DNA of 45,327 bases from Solirubrobacterales bacterium (lineage in GTDB: Bacteria; Actinomycetota; Thermoleophilia; Solirubrobacterales; 70-9). The DNA lies in NCBI GenBank assembly GCA_020438395.1, contig JAGQUR010000031.1, positions 1 through 45,327 of the forward strand, given 5' to 3'. The notes under the pieces were generated by a model. The model was not told the DNA's origin and made no database searches. It saw only the letters and a list, made by a program, of their open reading frames with translations. The number at the start of each line of letters is the position of its first letter. Within the stretch, counting starts at the first letter, position 1. This document shows, in pieces, positions 22,407 to 30,772 of the stretch. The translations under genes were made by a program, and so were the position numbers.

Positions 22407-23753
22407 TCAGATCTCGGTGGCCAGTTCGAGCAGCCGGTCAGGGGAGCGGTCGGTCTTGCCGGCCCTGGTTCGCGGAATCGCCTCGACCGTAAACCAGCGC
22501 TTGGGAACCTTGTACGAAGCGATCCGCTGCTTCAGGTGATCCCGAAGGTCGGCCGCATCCGGTCCGGCTCCTTCGCCCGAAGAAACGACGAAGGCGACGA
22601 TCTCCTCGCCCCAGCGTGGATCCGGCAACCCGAGGACCACGCATTCCGACACCGACCCGTGCTCGACCAGCCTCGATTCGACTTCTTCCGGGTGGACGTT
22701 CTTGCCGCCCGTGATCAGCATGTTCGAGGCGCGGCCGACGATCGAGAGTCCCTCCTCGCCGAGTACCCCGACATCACCGACCGTCATGAAACCGTCCGGC
22801 CCGATCGGAGACTGGCGGCCTGACTCGTCGAAGTAGCCGTCGAAGAGGTACGGGCTGCGGACAAAAACGAGTCCGGGCCCATCTCCATCTGATCTGATCT
22901 CGATTTCAACTCCGGGAAACGGCGGGCCGACGAACCCGGGATCGGACCGGTCGCTGCCCCCGGAATTCACCGTCACGAAGCTGAGCTCGGAGGCTCCGTA
23001 GATCTCGCTCACCGAGGCCCCGGGGAAGAGGCGCCGGGCGATCTGCCAGTGGTGAGGTTCCATTTTCGCGCCGGATATGACCAGAGAGTGAAGCCCTGGG
23101 AGGGGATCGACATCCAGTTCATCGAGGGTGAAAAGCATGGTCGGAACGAGGTAGAGGATTCCCCGCGACACCCCGTTCAGCTCTTCGGCCAGCGCCGCAC
23201 GGTCGAAGCGCTCGAACATCCGCACCGAAGCCCCGCGATTCAGGCCCAGCACCGCCCCGAAAAGAAAATGCGAATGCTGAAGCGACCCGGGCAGGTAGAC
23301 GGTGTCACCGGCTTCGATCGAGAACATCTCGCCGGCCGGTTCAAAGCTTGAGATCCACGACATCGATCGTCGGGCGAACGGCTTCGGTCGGCCGCTGGTG
23401 CCGGAAGTGAAGCCGATGCAGAAGACCGGGTCGTCGTCTTCGGCCGGGGGAACAACCGGCCGGAAGCTCCGGGCGGCCGCGGTGGCTGCTTCGAGCTCAG
23501 GTCCGGCCCAGTCTGCGTGAAGGGTGCAGGCCGGGCGTCTCAGTTGGGCTGCGGCCAGGAACCTCGTCAGGAACTCCCGGCCGGATGGAAGCCGGATCTC
23601 GACCGGCGCTCCGGTCGGGCTCGCTCCGATATCGGCTGCGGCTTGCCCGATTTCGGCCATGAACCCGGTCCAGGTCGAGGAACCCGAATCGTCGACCACG
23701 GCGAGCCGCGAGGGATCTTCACGGAACGCCTCGCGGGCCCCGTCGAGGATCAC
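22407..23753 (-). CDS. AMP-forming acyl-CoA synthetase/ligase (ANL family), short form
   Basis: A 448-residue ANL enzyme that activates a carboxylate as acyl-adenylate and normally transfers it to CoA. Motifs: P-loop FTSGTSGRPKP (115-125), YGASELSF in the middle (equivalent to YGxTE, with Ser for Thr), GDVG and the hinge GRASNMLITGGKNVHPEEVE, and the C-terminal catalytic lysine region RTRAGKTDR. It is shorter than the usual 500-600 residues, mainly at the N-terminus. It begins with a GTG that overlaps the stop of the DUF3037 gene (GTGA), so it is coupled to the HipA_2-DUF3037 pair, an unusual partner. The acid it activates is unknown. Confidence 0.87.
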   Translation of the reverse strand: MILDGAREAFREDPSRLAVVDDSGSSTWTGFMAEIGQAAADIGASPTGAPVEIRLPSGREFLTRFLAAAQLRRPACTLHADWAGPELEAATAAARSFRPVVPPAEDDDPVFCIGFTSGTSGRPKPFARRSMSWISSFEPAGEMFSIEAGDTVYLPGSLQHSHFLFGAVLGLNRGASVRMFERFDRAALAEELNGVSRGILYLVPTMLFTLDELDVDPLPGLHSLVISGAKMEPHHWQIARRLFPGASVSEIYGASELSFVTVNSGGSDRSDPGFVGPPFPGVEIEIRSDGDGPGLVFVRSPYLFDGYFDESGRQSPIGPDGFMTVGDVGVLGEEGLSIVGRASNMLITGGKNVHPEEVESRLVEHGSVSECVVLGLPDPRWGEEIVAFVVSSGEGAGPDAADLRDHLKQRIASYKVPKRWFTVEAIPRTRAGKTDRSPDRLLELATEI

Positions 23754-24133
23754 AGCACGAGGCTCTCGAAGAGCCGTTTCAGTTCGGCCGCCGGGTCGGT
23801 GGTCAGTCCGGTGTGGACCTCGGAGCTCTGGATGATCGTCGAGGAGGGGGCGGTCAGCCAGCCGAAACGGTCCGAAGGGTCGAGTCCGGCGAGCGAGCCG
23901 GCGGCCGGATCTCCCTCGATCACTCGGCGGATCACCGCCAGCCTCTCCTCGACCGGGGCCGGATCCAGGTCGGGGGCGATTGCGGCGAGGCGGGAACGAT
24001 CCAGGTTGACCTCCAGATCGAGAAAGTCGTGCTGGCGGCAGAACAGGGCAAGCCCCACGTTGAGCCGCTCCCCCCTTTCGATGCAGGGAACGACCCGGAG
24101 CACCGCGTAACTGAAGGGGCGCGGTTCAGCCAT
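23750..24133 (-). CDS. DUF3037 family protein
   Basis: A 127-residue protein of DUF3037, recognisable by YAVLRVVPCIERGERLNVGL near the N-terminus and by FGWLTAPSSTIIQSSEVHTG near the C-terminus. The ATG at 24131-24133 is chosen over a TTG at 24154 because GGAAGG lies 5 bases upstream; it overlaps the HipA_2 stop by 8 bases. The family has no established function. It is characteristically paired with a HipA-like kinase-domain protein, as here, which suggests a two-part system; I infer joint action but cannot say what on. Its stop overlaps the start of the ligase gene. Confidence 0.83.
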   Translation of the reverse strand: MAEPRPFSYAVLRVVPCIERGERLNVGLALFCRQHDFLDLEVNLDRSRLAAIAPDLDPAPVEERLAVIRRVIEGDPAAGSLAGLDPSDRFGWLTAPSSTIIQSSEVHTGLTTDPAAELKRLFESLVL

Positions 24134-24914
24134 CCTCGCCTTCCAGTTCGGCAATGAAGACGTCCCGGGCTCCGAGTCGCCGCTGAAGAAAGAGGGCGAA
24201 GTCTTCTCTTCTTGCCTCCGGGTCGTCCCCGAGCCACCCTTCCGGCACCGCCGCCAGGGCGGGGTCTATAGCTCCCTCCACGGCGGCTGTCAGCCTTTCG
24301 CCTGCTTCCGCCAGCGGCCCGGCGACCGGCAGCAGCACGTGGTCGCGAAGGACCGGGGTGGGGGAGGTGGCCGTTTCGGCAAGGGGTACGGCCCCGTGCT
24401 GCCGATAGAAGGCGGCGCCGTGGTCGATCAGCCAGGTGCGTCCGTGCCAGGTCAGCAGGTTGGGGTTGCGGGGAGTGCGATCGATGTTGGTGACGAGCGC
24501 GTCGAAGAAGACGATGTCGGCCGCCAGTTCCGGATCGAATTCCTCATCCGTCGGCAGCGCGAAGGGGAGCGCCCCGGGCAGGAAGTCCATGCCGAGATTG
24601 AGTCCCGGCGAGGCTTCGATCAGTTCCTGAATTTCGGGGTCGGGCTCGGCCTGGCCCAGTTCCGGCGCGATGTCGACCAGCACCAGTTCCGGCACCGGAA
24701 GCCCCGCGTGGCGCGCGATCTCACCGGCCACCACTTCGGCCACGAGCGCTCCCGGTCCCTGTCCGGCACCACGGAACTTGACCACCCAGGTGCCGTCGTC
24801 GTCTCCCTCGACCAGTCCCGGCAGGGAGCCGCCTTCCCGCAACGCGGTCACATACCGGATCGCTTCAACCTCCCTGAGGGGGGTCGACGTCTCGGGGGTC
24901 GGGGCACCGGGCAT
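24126..24914 (-). CDS. HipA-like kinase-domain protein (HipA_2 family)
   Basis: A 262-residue protein resembling the C-terminal, kinase-like part of HipA. Visible features: a substrate or nucleotide-contacting strand VVKFRGAGQGPGALVAEVVAGE, a long helical region, the catalytic-loop-like FFDALVTNIDRTPRNPNLL (around 157-176, with Asp in NIDR and Asn in NPN) and a metal-binding-like LIDHGAAF. It lacks the HipA N-terminal subdomain, and no HipB antitoxin gene is adjacent. Instead DUF3037 follows with overlap. Kinase activity is inferred; what it phosphorylates, if anything, is unknown. It is divergent from bioY with 60 bases between the starts. Confidence 0.82.
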   Translation of the reverse strand: MPGAPTPETSTPLREVEAIRYVTALREGGSLPGLVEGDDDGTWVVKFRGAGQGPGALVAEVVAGEIARHAGLPVPELVLVDIAPELGQAEPDPEIQELIEASPGLNLGMDFLPGALPFALPTDEEFDPELAADIVFFDALVTNIDRTPRNPNLLTWHGRTWLIDHGAAFYRQHGAVPLAETATSPTPVLRDHVLLPVAGPLAEAGERLTAAVEGAIDPALAAVPEGWLGDDPEARREDFALFLQRRLGARDVFIAELEGEDG

Positions 24915-24974
24915 CTGGATAGCTTCGCATCCGGATAGGCTTCACCCGTTCTTCCTGCCTAAGAAAGGGTCTCG

Positions 24975-25574
24975 ATGTCCACGCTTTCCAACACGGTGTC
25001 AGCTGCCCGTGTCCCCGTTCTCGCTGATTCGTTCGCTAATACCTGGGTCAAGAATGCGGCCCTGGTGTTCGGTGGCGCGCTCTTCATGGTGCTGTGCCAG
25101 CAGATCTCGATCGCTGTGCCGCCCTCGCCGGTGCCGATCACGGGAGGCACTCTCGGCGTGATGCTGATCGGTTCGGCCCTCGGTTCAAAGCGTGGCGTCT
25201 CGGCAATGGGCCTCTACCTGCTGATGGGCCTCTTTCTTCCGGTCTACTCGGAGGGACGCGAGGGCATTGACGTCCTCGTGAACTCCGCTTCGAGCGGCTA
25301 CTTCCTCGGCTTCCTCGTTTCCTCCTACGTGGTCGGCTGGCTGGCCGAACGCGGCGGCGACCGGAAGTTCATGACCGCTTTCATCTCCTTCGTCTTCGCC
25401 CAGCTGATCATCTTCGGGTTCGGTCTCGCCGGCCTCAAGCTGAACACCGGTGAGGAATGGGGCTGGGTCATCCACAACGGATTCACCATCTTCATCATCG
25501 GCGGCCTGGTCAAGGCGGCGATCGGCGCGGCCGCAATGCCCGCGGCCTGGAAGCTGTCCGAAAAGACCCGCTGA
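24975..25574 (+). CDS. bioY: Biotin transporter BioY
   Basis: A 199-residue membrane protein of the BioY family, the substrate-binding S component for biotin uptake. Characteristic segments: ALFMVLCQQISIAVPPSPVP with ITGGTLGVMLIGSALGSKRG, then MGLYLLMGLFLPVYSEGREG and SSGYFLGFLVSSYVVGWLAE. Six hydrophobic helices are visible. AGAAAGGG lies 6 bases before the ATG. No ECF ATPase (EcfA/BioM) or EcfT/BioN genes are adjacent, so it either uses shared ECF modules encoded elsewhere or works alone, as shown for some solitary BioY proteins. I saw no BirA-like operator in the 60-base upstream gap. Confidence 0.9.
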   Translation: MSTLSNTVSAARVPVLADSFANTWVKNAALVFGGALFMVLCQQISIAVPPSPVPITGGTLGVMLIGSALGSKRGVSAMGLYLLMGLFLPVYSEGREGIDVLVNSASSGYFLGFLVSSYVVGWLAERGGDRKFMTAFISFVFAQLIIFGFGLAGLKLNTGEEWGWVIHNGFTIFIIGGLVKAAIGAAAMPAAWKLSEKTR

Positions 25575-25602
25575 AGAACTGAATCATCCCCAAGGGGTGA
25601 AA

Positions 25603-25646
25603 GGGGGACGGGCCGTTCGGGTGTAGCCTGAAACGCTACGTCCCCC
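25603..25646 (+). promoter_or_regulatory. Nested hairpin between bioY and SHOCT gene, with promoter-like TAGCCT
   Basis: GGGGGACG (25603-25610) pairs with CGTCCCCC (25639-25646), enclosing a second stem GTAGC (25623-25627) with GCTAC (25635-25639). It could end bioY transcription. The inner part also contains TAGCCT (25624-25629), a -10-like box that would give a leader of about 30 bases for the next gene. Confidence 0.4.
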
Positions 25647-25667
25647 GTCTTCCTGAAAGGAACAGAC

Positions 25668-26063
25668 TTGCTGAACATTCTGGCCACCTACGACCTTAGT
25701 GACGCGCTAGTCACCACGCTGGCGATCTTCTTCTTCGTGATCTGGGTCTGGATCGTCATCACGATCCTGATGGACCTCTTCCGTGATCACGAGCTCAACG
25801 GCTGGGCGAAGGCGGCCTGGTGCCTCTTCCTGATCGTTTTCCCGCCACTGGCAGCGCTCGTGTATCTGATTTTCCGCGGTCACGGAATGCGAGACCGGGC
25901 GATCAAGGAGCAGGCCGACGCCAAGAAACAATTCGACGACTACGTCCGTGAAACCGCCAGCACCACGCCGGTCGACGAGCTGCACAAGCTCGATCAGCTG
26001 CGCCAGAGCGGTGGCATCACCGACGAGGAGTACGCCAAGATGAAGGCCAAGCTCATCAACTGA
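25668..26063 (+). CDS. PLDc_N and SHOCT domain membrane protein
   Basis: A 131-residue protein with two hydrophobic helices (about 10-34 and 48-66) forming the PLDc_N-type membrane domain (DLFRDHELNGWAKAAWCLFL, then IVFPPLAALVYLIFRGHGM). A charged linker follows, and then a C-terminal SHOCT motif (LHKLDQLRQSGGITDEEYAK) that usually mediates oligomerisation. The start is TTG, supported by AAAGGA 7 bases upstream. It likely acts as a small regulatory or scaffolding membrane protein; no enzymatic residues are present. A strong terminator follows. Confidence 0.82.
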   Translation: MLNILATYDLSDALVTTLAIFFFVIWVWIVITILMDLFRDHELNGWAKAAWCLFLIVFPPLAALVYLIFRGHGMRDRAIKEQADAKKQFDDYVRETASTTPVDELHKLDQLRQSGGITDEEYAKMKAKLIN

Positions 26064-26082
26064 GCTTTCCTTTTCTGCTTTC

Positions 26083-26137
26083 CAGGGGCCGGGATCGTCT
26101 GCTTATCGGGCGATAATTTCCCGGCCCCTGATCTTTT
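26083..26137 (+). terminator. Rho-independent terminator
   Basis: CAGGGGCCGGGA (26083-26094) pairs perfectly with TCCCGGCCCCTG (26119-26130), followed by ATCTTTTT. The loop holds an inner stem, TTATCG with CGATAA (26104-26117). It ends the SHOCT-protein transcript. Confidence 0.85.
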
Positions 26138-26160
26138 TCAAGTAGGGATCGGCGGGGGCG

Positions 26161-26166
26161 TATTGT
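26161..26166 (+). promoter_or_regulatory. -10 box of GH113-like gene (leaderless geometry)
   Basis: TATTGT ends 6 bases before the GTG at 26173; no Shine-Dalgarno is visible. It lies just past the preceding terminator. Confidence 0.45.
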
Positions 26167-26172
26167 GAGGCG

Positions 26173-27339
26173 GTGCGCATTCACCTTCGACTCGTCGCCC
26201 TGATCGTCGTTACGGCAGGACTGATCGGTGTGATCCTGGCGATGACCGTGTTCAACACGGACGAGAGCTCGAACGTCCCGGATCCCGGACCGACCGGCGA
26301 GACCATGGCCACCGGTGAGACTGCAAACACCGGCGAGACCGTTACCGGCGTCAGCGACGGAACCACCCTCGGCTACGCTCAGGCAATCCCCCAGCCGATT
26401 GATGGACCCCTGCTCGGAATGAACCTGACCGCGTACACCCCGGACGGCTACGGGCAGGCCTCGGTCCACAAGGCGATCAGGATCCTGGCCGGGATGGGGA
26501 GCACCGCGATAACCCTCGTGCCGACCTGGTACATGAAGAGCCCCACTGCGAACCGGATCGCCCCCGACAAGGACAAGTCGCCGACCGACGAGAGCCTCGC
26601 CAAAGCGATCGGCTGGATTCTCTCGGCCGGCATGCAGGTGGTGATCAAGCCTCATGTCGATGTCGTGGACGACTCTTACAGGGGTGACATCCAGCCAACA
26701 AACCGGGATCAGTGGTTCCGCTCCTACGGGAAGTTCATAGATCACTACGCATCCTTCGCCACGGACCGCTCTGCCGATCTCCTGGTGGTCGGTACCGAGC
26801 TCAGGTCGTTGTCGAGCGAGACAGATCGCTGGAGGGCCGTGATCCAGACCGTCAGGGACCTGTACACGGGGCCGGTCACCTACGCCGCGAACTGGGACGA
26901 GGTGGACCAGGTCCAGTTCTGGGACGATCTCGACGCGATCGGGGTCGATGCCTATTACCCCCTGAGCCAGGACCCGAACGTGGAACCCGGCGAGCAGGAG
27001 CTGGTGGCCGCCTGGCAGGGAATCGCCGACCAGCTCGAGTCGAAATCGGAGCAGTGGGACCGGCCGGTCATCCTGACCGAGGTCGGATATCCGAGCCAGA
27101 AGGGAGCGACTGTCGTCCCCTATGACGTGACCGACCAGCCGGCCGACCAGAAGATCCAGGCTTTGGCCTACGCAGCGACTTTCAAGGCGCTTTCCGGAGC
27201 GGACTGGCTGGAGGGCATCAGCTGGTGGAGCTGGCGCGCCGACCCGGACAGCAAGGAACCGGTCGAAATTGACTACAGCCCGGAAGGCAAGACGGCCCAG
27301 GCCGAACTCGCGAAGGGACAAAGGGGCTTCGAAGGATGA
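26173..27339 (+). CDS. Membrane-anchored glycoside hydrolase-like protein (GH113/GTA TIM-barrel type)
   Basis: A 388-residue protein with an N-terminal membrane anchor or signal (about 5-26), a linker with three TGE-containing repeats (41-60), and a TIM-barrel resembling GH113 (mannanase-type). The barrel begins [20 protein letters not shown] and includes LVPTWYM and VVIKPHVDV. The two expected catalytic glutamates are present: E209 in VVGTELRSL (acid/base) and E303 in ILTEVGYPS (nucleophile), with [10 protein letters not shown] near the end. It should cleave a beta-linked mannan-like or related glycan outside the membrane. The flavin monooxygenase gene overlaps its stop by 4 bases. Confidence 0.83.
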   Translation: MRIHLRLVALIVVTAGLIGVILAMTVFNTDESSNVPDPGPTGETMATGETANTGETVTGVSDGTTLGYAQAIPQPIDGPLLGMNLTAYTPDGYGQASVHKAIRILAGMGSTAITLVPTWYMKSPTANRIAPDKDKSPTDESLAKAIGWILSAGMQVVIKPHVDVVDDSYRGDIQPTNRDQWFRSYGKFIDHYASFATDRSADLLVVGTELRSLSSETDRWRAVIQTVRDLYTGPVTYAANWDEVDQVQFWDDLDAIGVDAYYPLSQDPNVEPGEQELVAAWQGIADQLESKSEQWDRPVILTEVGYPSQKGATVVPYDVTDQPADQKIQALAYAATFKALSGADWLEGISWWSWRADPDSKEPVEIDYSPEGKTAQAELAKGQRGFEG

Positions 27340-28349
27340 GCGATTCCGCCGACGTGAAACTCTCGGTCCTTGACCTCGCCCCGGTGGTCGAGGGATCAGA
27401 TCCGGCCGCCGCCCTGGCCAACTCGACCGAGCTGGTGCAGGCAGCCGAAGCCCTCGGCTACCACCGCCACTGGGTGGCCGAGCACCACAACATGGCCGGG
27501 ATCGCCAGCTCCGCACCGGCGGTGCTGATCGCGCATCTCGCGGCGTCCAGCGAGAAGATCAGGGTCGGGTCCGGCGGAGTGATGCTCCCCAACCACCAGC
27601 CGCTCGTTGTGGCCGAGCAGTTCGGCATGCTCGAGTCCCTTCATCCGGGTCGCATCGACCTGGGTATCGGCCGTGCACCGGGCACCGACCAGGTCACGGC
27701 AGCCGCATTGCGGCGCGGTGTTGATCCGCTCTCGGACGAGGACCTGCCCAGGCAACTCGGCGAACTGATCGGCTTCTTTACCGGTCAGTGGCCATCCGGC
27801 CATCCGTACCGGTCGATCACCGCGGTGCCCGGGGAGGGGGTCATGCCGGAGATCTGGCTGCTCGGTTCCAGCGGATACACAGCCCAGGTTGCCGGCCTGC
27901 TCGGTATGCCGTACTCATTCGCCCACCACTTCAGCGCCGGGAACACCGAGGCCGCCGTCCAGCTCTACCGCTCCCGTTTCGAGCCCTCGGCCTACCTGGA
28001 CGAGCCCCGGGTGATGATCGGCGTGGGCGTGATCTGCGCCGAAACCGACGAAGAAGCCCGCTGGCTTGCCGGCCCCTCGAGACTCGCCTTCTCCCGCCTC
28101 CGGAGTGGCCGGCCCGGCAGGTTCCCGACCCCGGAGGAAGCGGCCGCGCACGATTTCACCCCGGATGAGGAGGCGGTGATCTCTTCGATCGCCAAGGGGC
28201 ATATATTCGGCAGCTCCGAAACGGTGAAGTCAGGACTCGATGACCTGATCGAGAAGACCGGGGCCGACGAACTGATCATCTCGACCATGGTCTACGAGCA
28301 GAAGGACCGCCTGAAGTCCTACGAGCTCGTCGCAGACATCGAGCTGTAG
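27336..28349 (+). CDS. Luciferase-like flavin-dependent monooxygenase (MsnO8-type LLM)
   Basis: A 337-residue LLM-class oxidoreductase, of the subgroup that begins [20 protein letters not shown] and continues [20 protein letters not shown]. Further family stretches are [20 protein letters not shown] and [16 protein letters not shown]. Such enzymes use reduced FMN or F420 to oxidise or reduce small molecules; the cofactor is not evident from sequence. The ATG overlaps the stop of the GH113-like gene (ATGA), an unusual coupling between a surface glycosidase and a cytoplasmic redox enzyme that may only reflect gene packing. The 109 bases downstream show no gene. Confidence 0.86.
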   Translation: MSDSADVKLSVLDLAPVVEGSDPAAALANSTELVQAAEALGYHRHWVAEHHNMAGIASSAPAVLIAHLAASSEKIRVGSGGVMLPNHQPLVVAEQFGMLESLHPGRIDLGIGRAPGTDQVTAAALRRGVDPLSDEDLPRQLGELIGFFTGQWPSGHPYRSITAVPGEGVMPEIWLLGSSGYTAQVAGLLGMPYSFAHHFSAGNTEAAVQLYRSRFEPSAYLDEPRVMIGVGVICAETDEEARWLAGPSRLAFSRLRSGRPGRFPTPEEAAAHDFTPDEEAVISSIAKGHIFGSSETVKSGLDDLIEKTGADELIISTMVYEQKDRLKSYELVADIEL

Positions 28350-28458
28350 AGCCGTTTTCCTCCACTTGCACGGGATTTCCCACCGATCGCCCTGAGCTCG
28401 GTCCGGGACCGCCATAACGCTACCTTCCCCTTCCGCCCGTCCTCTCCGGCGGGCCTTT

Positions 28459-29688
28459 ATGCAGACCGGACTCCCGCAAACACCCAGCGGCCGCGCCCGC
28501 GGCTTCAGCCTTGCTGCGGCCCTGATCGTTGCCGCCCTTGCCATCGGCCTCGCCTGTTGGGCGCGTCCGGCTGACGCAACGCTCACGGCCGACCAGACCC
28601 AGGCGAAGATCGACGCGATCAACGGATCCGTCTCCGATCTCAAGGCGCAGGTCGCCGAGGACAACCGGAAGATCGACTCGCTGATCGGCGAACTATCCGG
28701 GCTAAGGGCCCGGGCCAACGAACTTGAAGCCAAACTCGCCGCCAAGCAGGCTGAGCTCGACGCGGTGGAAGCCGCCCTCGAGCGCGAACGTGAGCACTTG
28801 GCCGAAGTCAGGGCCCGCCTGCGTCGGGCGCTGAAGATCCTCGAAGACCAGCTTGTCTCGCTTTACGTGAACGGATCCCCGAATGTCGAGGACATGGTGC
28901 TCTCGTCCTCCGATTTCGGTGAGCTCGTTTCCAGCGCCGGCTATGCCAACGCGATCCAGGACCGAAACGAGTCGGTGATCACCCGGGTCGAAGAGCTTCG
29001 TGACCAGATCAAGGCGATGGTCGAGAAGATGAAGGTCCAGCAGAAGAAGCTTCAGGCGGCTAGGGACGAGATCGCCGTCGAGACCAAACAGGCCGAGGAC
29101 GCCCGCGATGCGGTCGAATCCAGGAAGGCCGAATTCGAGGCATCGAGCGCAGCCCGCCAGGCCAGGATCGACGCGCTCGAAGCGAAGGCCGGCAAGCTCG
29201 AGGACTCGCTGCCCGACCTGACCATGGACCCGGCCTCCAGCTCCGCGCCCCGGGCAGTGCCCCCGGTCGCCGGCTCGGTCGCAGTGATCAACTCCGACGG
29301 AACCGCTTCACCGCCCGCCGACGCGCCGCAGGCAGTCAAGGACGTGATCGCGGCCGGCAACCAGATCATCGACCTGCCCTATGTATGGGGTGGAGGCCAC
29401 GGATCCTTCGAATCTTCCGGTTATGACTGCTCCGGCACGGTCAGCTACGCCCTCCACGGAGGCGGCCTGATCTCCAGCCCGCTCGACTCGACCGGCCTGA
29501 CCACCTGGGGCGAGCCGGGAGAAGGCAACTGGATCACCGTCTACGGCAACTCCGGACATGCCTTCATGCATGTCGCCGGCATCAGCCTCGACACGTCGGG
29601 CACCGGCGGCTCCGGCCCCAGCTGGTCAAGCGACCTCGGCTGGGAAGACACCTCCGCCTTCGTGGCCCGCCACCCCTCCGGCCTCTAA
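28459..29688 (+). CDS. Secreted coiled-coil NlpC/P60 peptidoglycan endopeptidase
   Basis: A 409-residue cell-wall hydrolase: signal or anchor (about 15-40, ending RPADA), a long coiled coil (about 42-250) of the PcsB/RipC kind, a Ser/Pro linker, and a C-terminal NlpC/P60 domain. Catalytic Cys324 lies in GYDCSGTVSY and His367 in GHAFMHVAG, after YVWGGGHGSF. It should cut peptide cross-links during septation or growth, with the coiled coil keeping it inactive until activated (FtsX-like partners in the family). The coiled coil is clearly paralogous to the one in the M23 protein at 44271. No Shine-Dalgarno is seen before the ATG. Confidence 0.87.
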   Translation: MQTGLPQTPSGRARGFSLAAALIVAALAIGLACWARPADATLTADQTQAKIDAINGSVSDLKAQVAEDNRKIDSLIGELSGLRARANELEAKLAAKQAELDAVEAALEREREHLAEVRARLRRALKILEDQLVSLYVNGSPNVEDMVLSSSDFGELVSSAGYANAIQDRNESVITRVEELRDQIKAMVEKMKVQQKKLQAARDEIAVETKQAEDARDAVESRKAEFEASSAARQARIDALEAKAGKLEDSLPDLTMDPASSSAPRAVPPVAGSVAVINSDGTASPPADAPQAVKDVIAAGNQIIDLPYVWGGGHGSFESSGYDCSGTVSYALHGGGLISSPLDSTGLTTWGEPGEGNWITVYGNSGHAFMHVAGISLDTSGTGGSGPSWSSDLGWEDTSAFVARHPSGL

Positions 29689-29820
29689 CCTGCTGCCCCG
29701 GGCTTCGTCCCGGAACCACCAGAACGACGCTGACCTTCGTCGACGGCCGGAAACGGCAGCTCACGTACCCGCATGTGTTTCACCTCCGCTGGATGACTTC
29801 CGGGCAGAGGCCGGAAGGCG

Positions 29821-30645
29821 CTACTTGCTGTCCGAGGAGGGCTTGAGGAAGCGCTGGGCGATCGAGCCGGTCAGCATGGCCACGAAGGAGATCCCGACCA
29901 GCAGGATCACTACCTCGGTGATCTGGCCGCCGACCGTGGTGGCCGTGAACTCAGAACCGACCGTGGTCATGGTGGTGAAGGCCCAGAAGACACCGTCCCA
30001 TTCGGTCAGGTGCTGGTTCTTGGCTTCAAATGCCCGAAAGACGGACCCACCGGCGACTGTGGCGAGTACCGTCAGCAGAGCTGCATACTGAAGACCTTCG
30101 TTCGAGAAGACCCGGTTTGAAAGCTGGGCCAGCTTGAGAAGGCGCAGGAGGCGGAGCAGGCGGATCGCCCTCAGGCTCTGGAGGCCGGGGGGCAGAACGG
30201 GCGGGGTGAGGAAGACGACGATGACTTCGACCGGGTGGTGCCTCAGGTACTTGCGACGGTTGGGCACCAGGGCCAGCATCACCACGAACTCGATCGCAAA
30301 CGCAAGCCAGGTACCCCAATTGAGCACCTGGGCAACAACTTGAAGCGTTCCCCCGACCTGGGCCTCGGTCAACGCGACGCTGGGCAGGGTCAGCGCGGCC
30401 GCCACCATCAGCGGACCGTTCATGATCCGCTCCGCCTTGATCGCCCGCGGGCCCTCGACTCCGTTGTCAGGCTGGGTGCCGCCGGTCAGCTCGGCCCTGA
30501 AGGTCTCACGCAGGTGGTGATCTCCCCCTGCCGCCGGGTCGTCGGTGCCTTTCTGGTCGTCCTTGTCGGCCATCGGAGCCGTATTCGACGTGACCGCCAA
30601 GGCGCCTGTAGCCGCATCGGAAATCCCGGCCAATTCCGGGTACAT
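29821..30645 (-). CDS. Voltage-sensor-type cation channel with altered selectivity filter
   Basis: A 274-residue protein with the six-helix layout of a voltage-gated ion channel. The putative S4 carries a positive residue every third position (R159, R162, R165, R168, K171). The pore helix and filter read WAFTTMTTVGSEFT: where potassium channels have TVGYG, this has TVGSE (228-232). The last helix (GISFVAMLTGSIAQRF) is normal. The acidic N-terminal leader is long; an ATG at residue 25 (30573) is an alternative start. Ion selectivity is therefore uncertain. It is divergent from a MarR regulator with an operator-bearing promoter between them. The 132 bases downstream hold only a weak stem (29698-29713). 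Confidence 0.82.
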   Translation of the reverse strand: MYPELAGISDAATGALAVTSNTAPMADKDDQKGTDDPAAGGDHHLRETFRAELTGGTQPDNGVEGPRAIKAERIMNGPLMVAAALTLPSVALTEAQVGGTLQVVAQVLNWGTWLAFAIEFVVMLALVPNRRKYLRHHPVEVIVVFLTPPVLPPGLQSLRAIRLLRLLRLLKLAQLSNRVFSNEGLQYAALLTVLATVAGGSVFRAFEAKNQHLTEWDGVFWAFTTMTTVGSEFTATTVGGQITEVVILLVGISFVAMLTGSIAQRFLKPSSDSK

Positions 30646-30655
30646 CGAAGTGCCA

Positions 30656-30684
30656 TTGACTCTGACAAACTACTTCGCTAAACT
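30656..30684 (+). promoter_or_regulatory. Sigma70-type promoter of marR-MFS operon
   Basis: TTGACT (30656-30661), 17 bases, TAAACT (30679-30684). It points toward marR, giving a leader of roughly 80 bases, and lies in a locally AT-rich stretch. Confidence 0.6.
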
Positions 30685-30691
30685 AATTAGC
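30677..30691. promoter_or_regulatory. Candidate MarR operator overlapping the -10 box
   Basis: GCTAA (30677-30681) and TTAGC (30687-30691) form an inverted repeat with a 5-base centre, and the 8-bp palindrome CTAATTAG lies at 30683-30690. It covers the -10 box of the marR promoter, suiting autorepression by the MarR protein. Confidence 0.5.
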
Positions 30692-30772
30692 ACAGGTAAT
30701 GATTTTCGGTTGAACTCCCGGGCCAGGCGCCCGGTCCGAGATCCCGAAACAGAGTGCAAGTAGGCAAAGTCA

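Noticed and set aside
24126-24914. HipA-type toxin of a toxin-antitoxin module
   Set aside because: There is no small HTH antitoxin gene next to it, and the gene is the HipA_2 form paired with DUF3037, not a HipBA operon.
24915-24974. Possible BirA operator or biotin control element before bioY
   Set aside because: No inverted repeat of the expected kind was found. Only -10-like boxes and a Shine-Dalgarno are visible.
29698-29713. Hairpin CCGGG/CCCGG as terminator between the NlpC protein and the ion channel
   Set aside because: The stem is only five base pairs with no T run on either strand.
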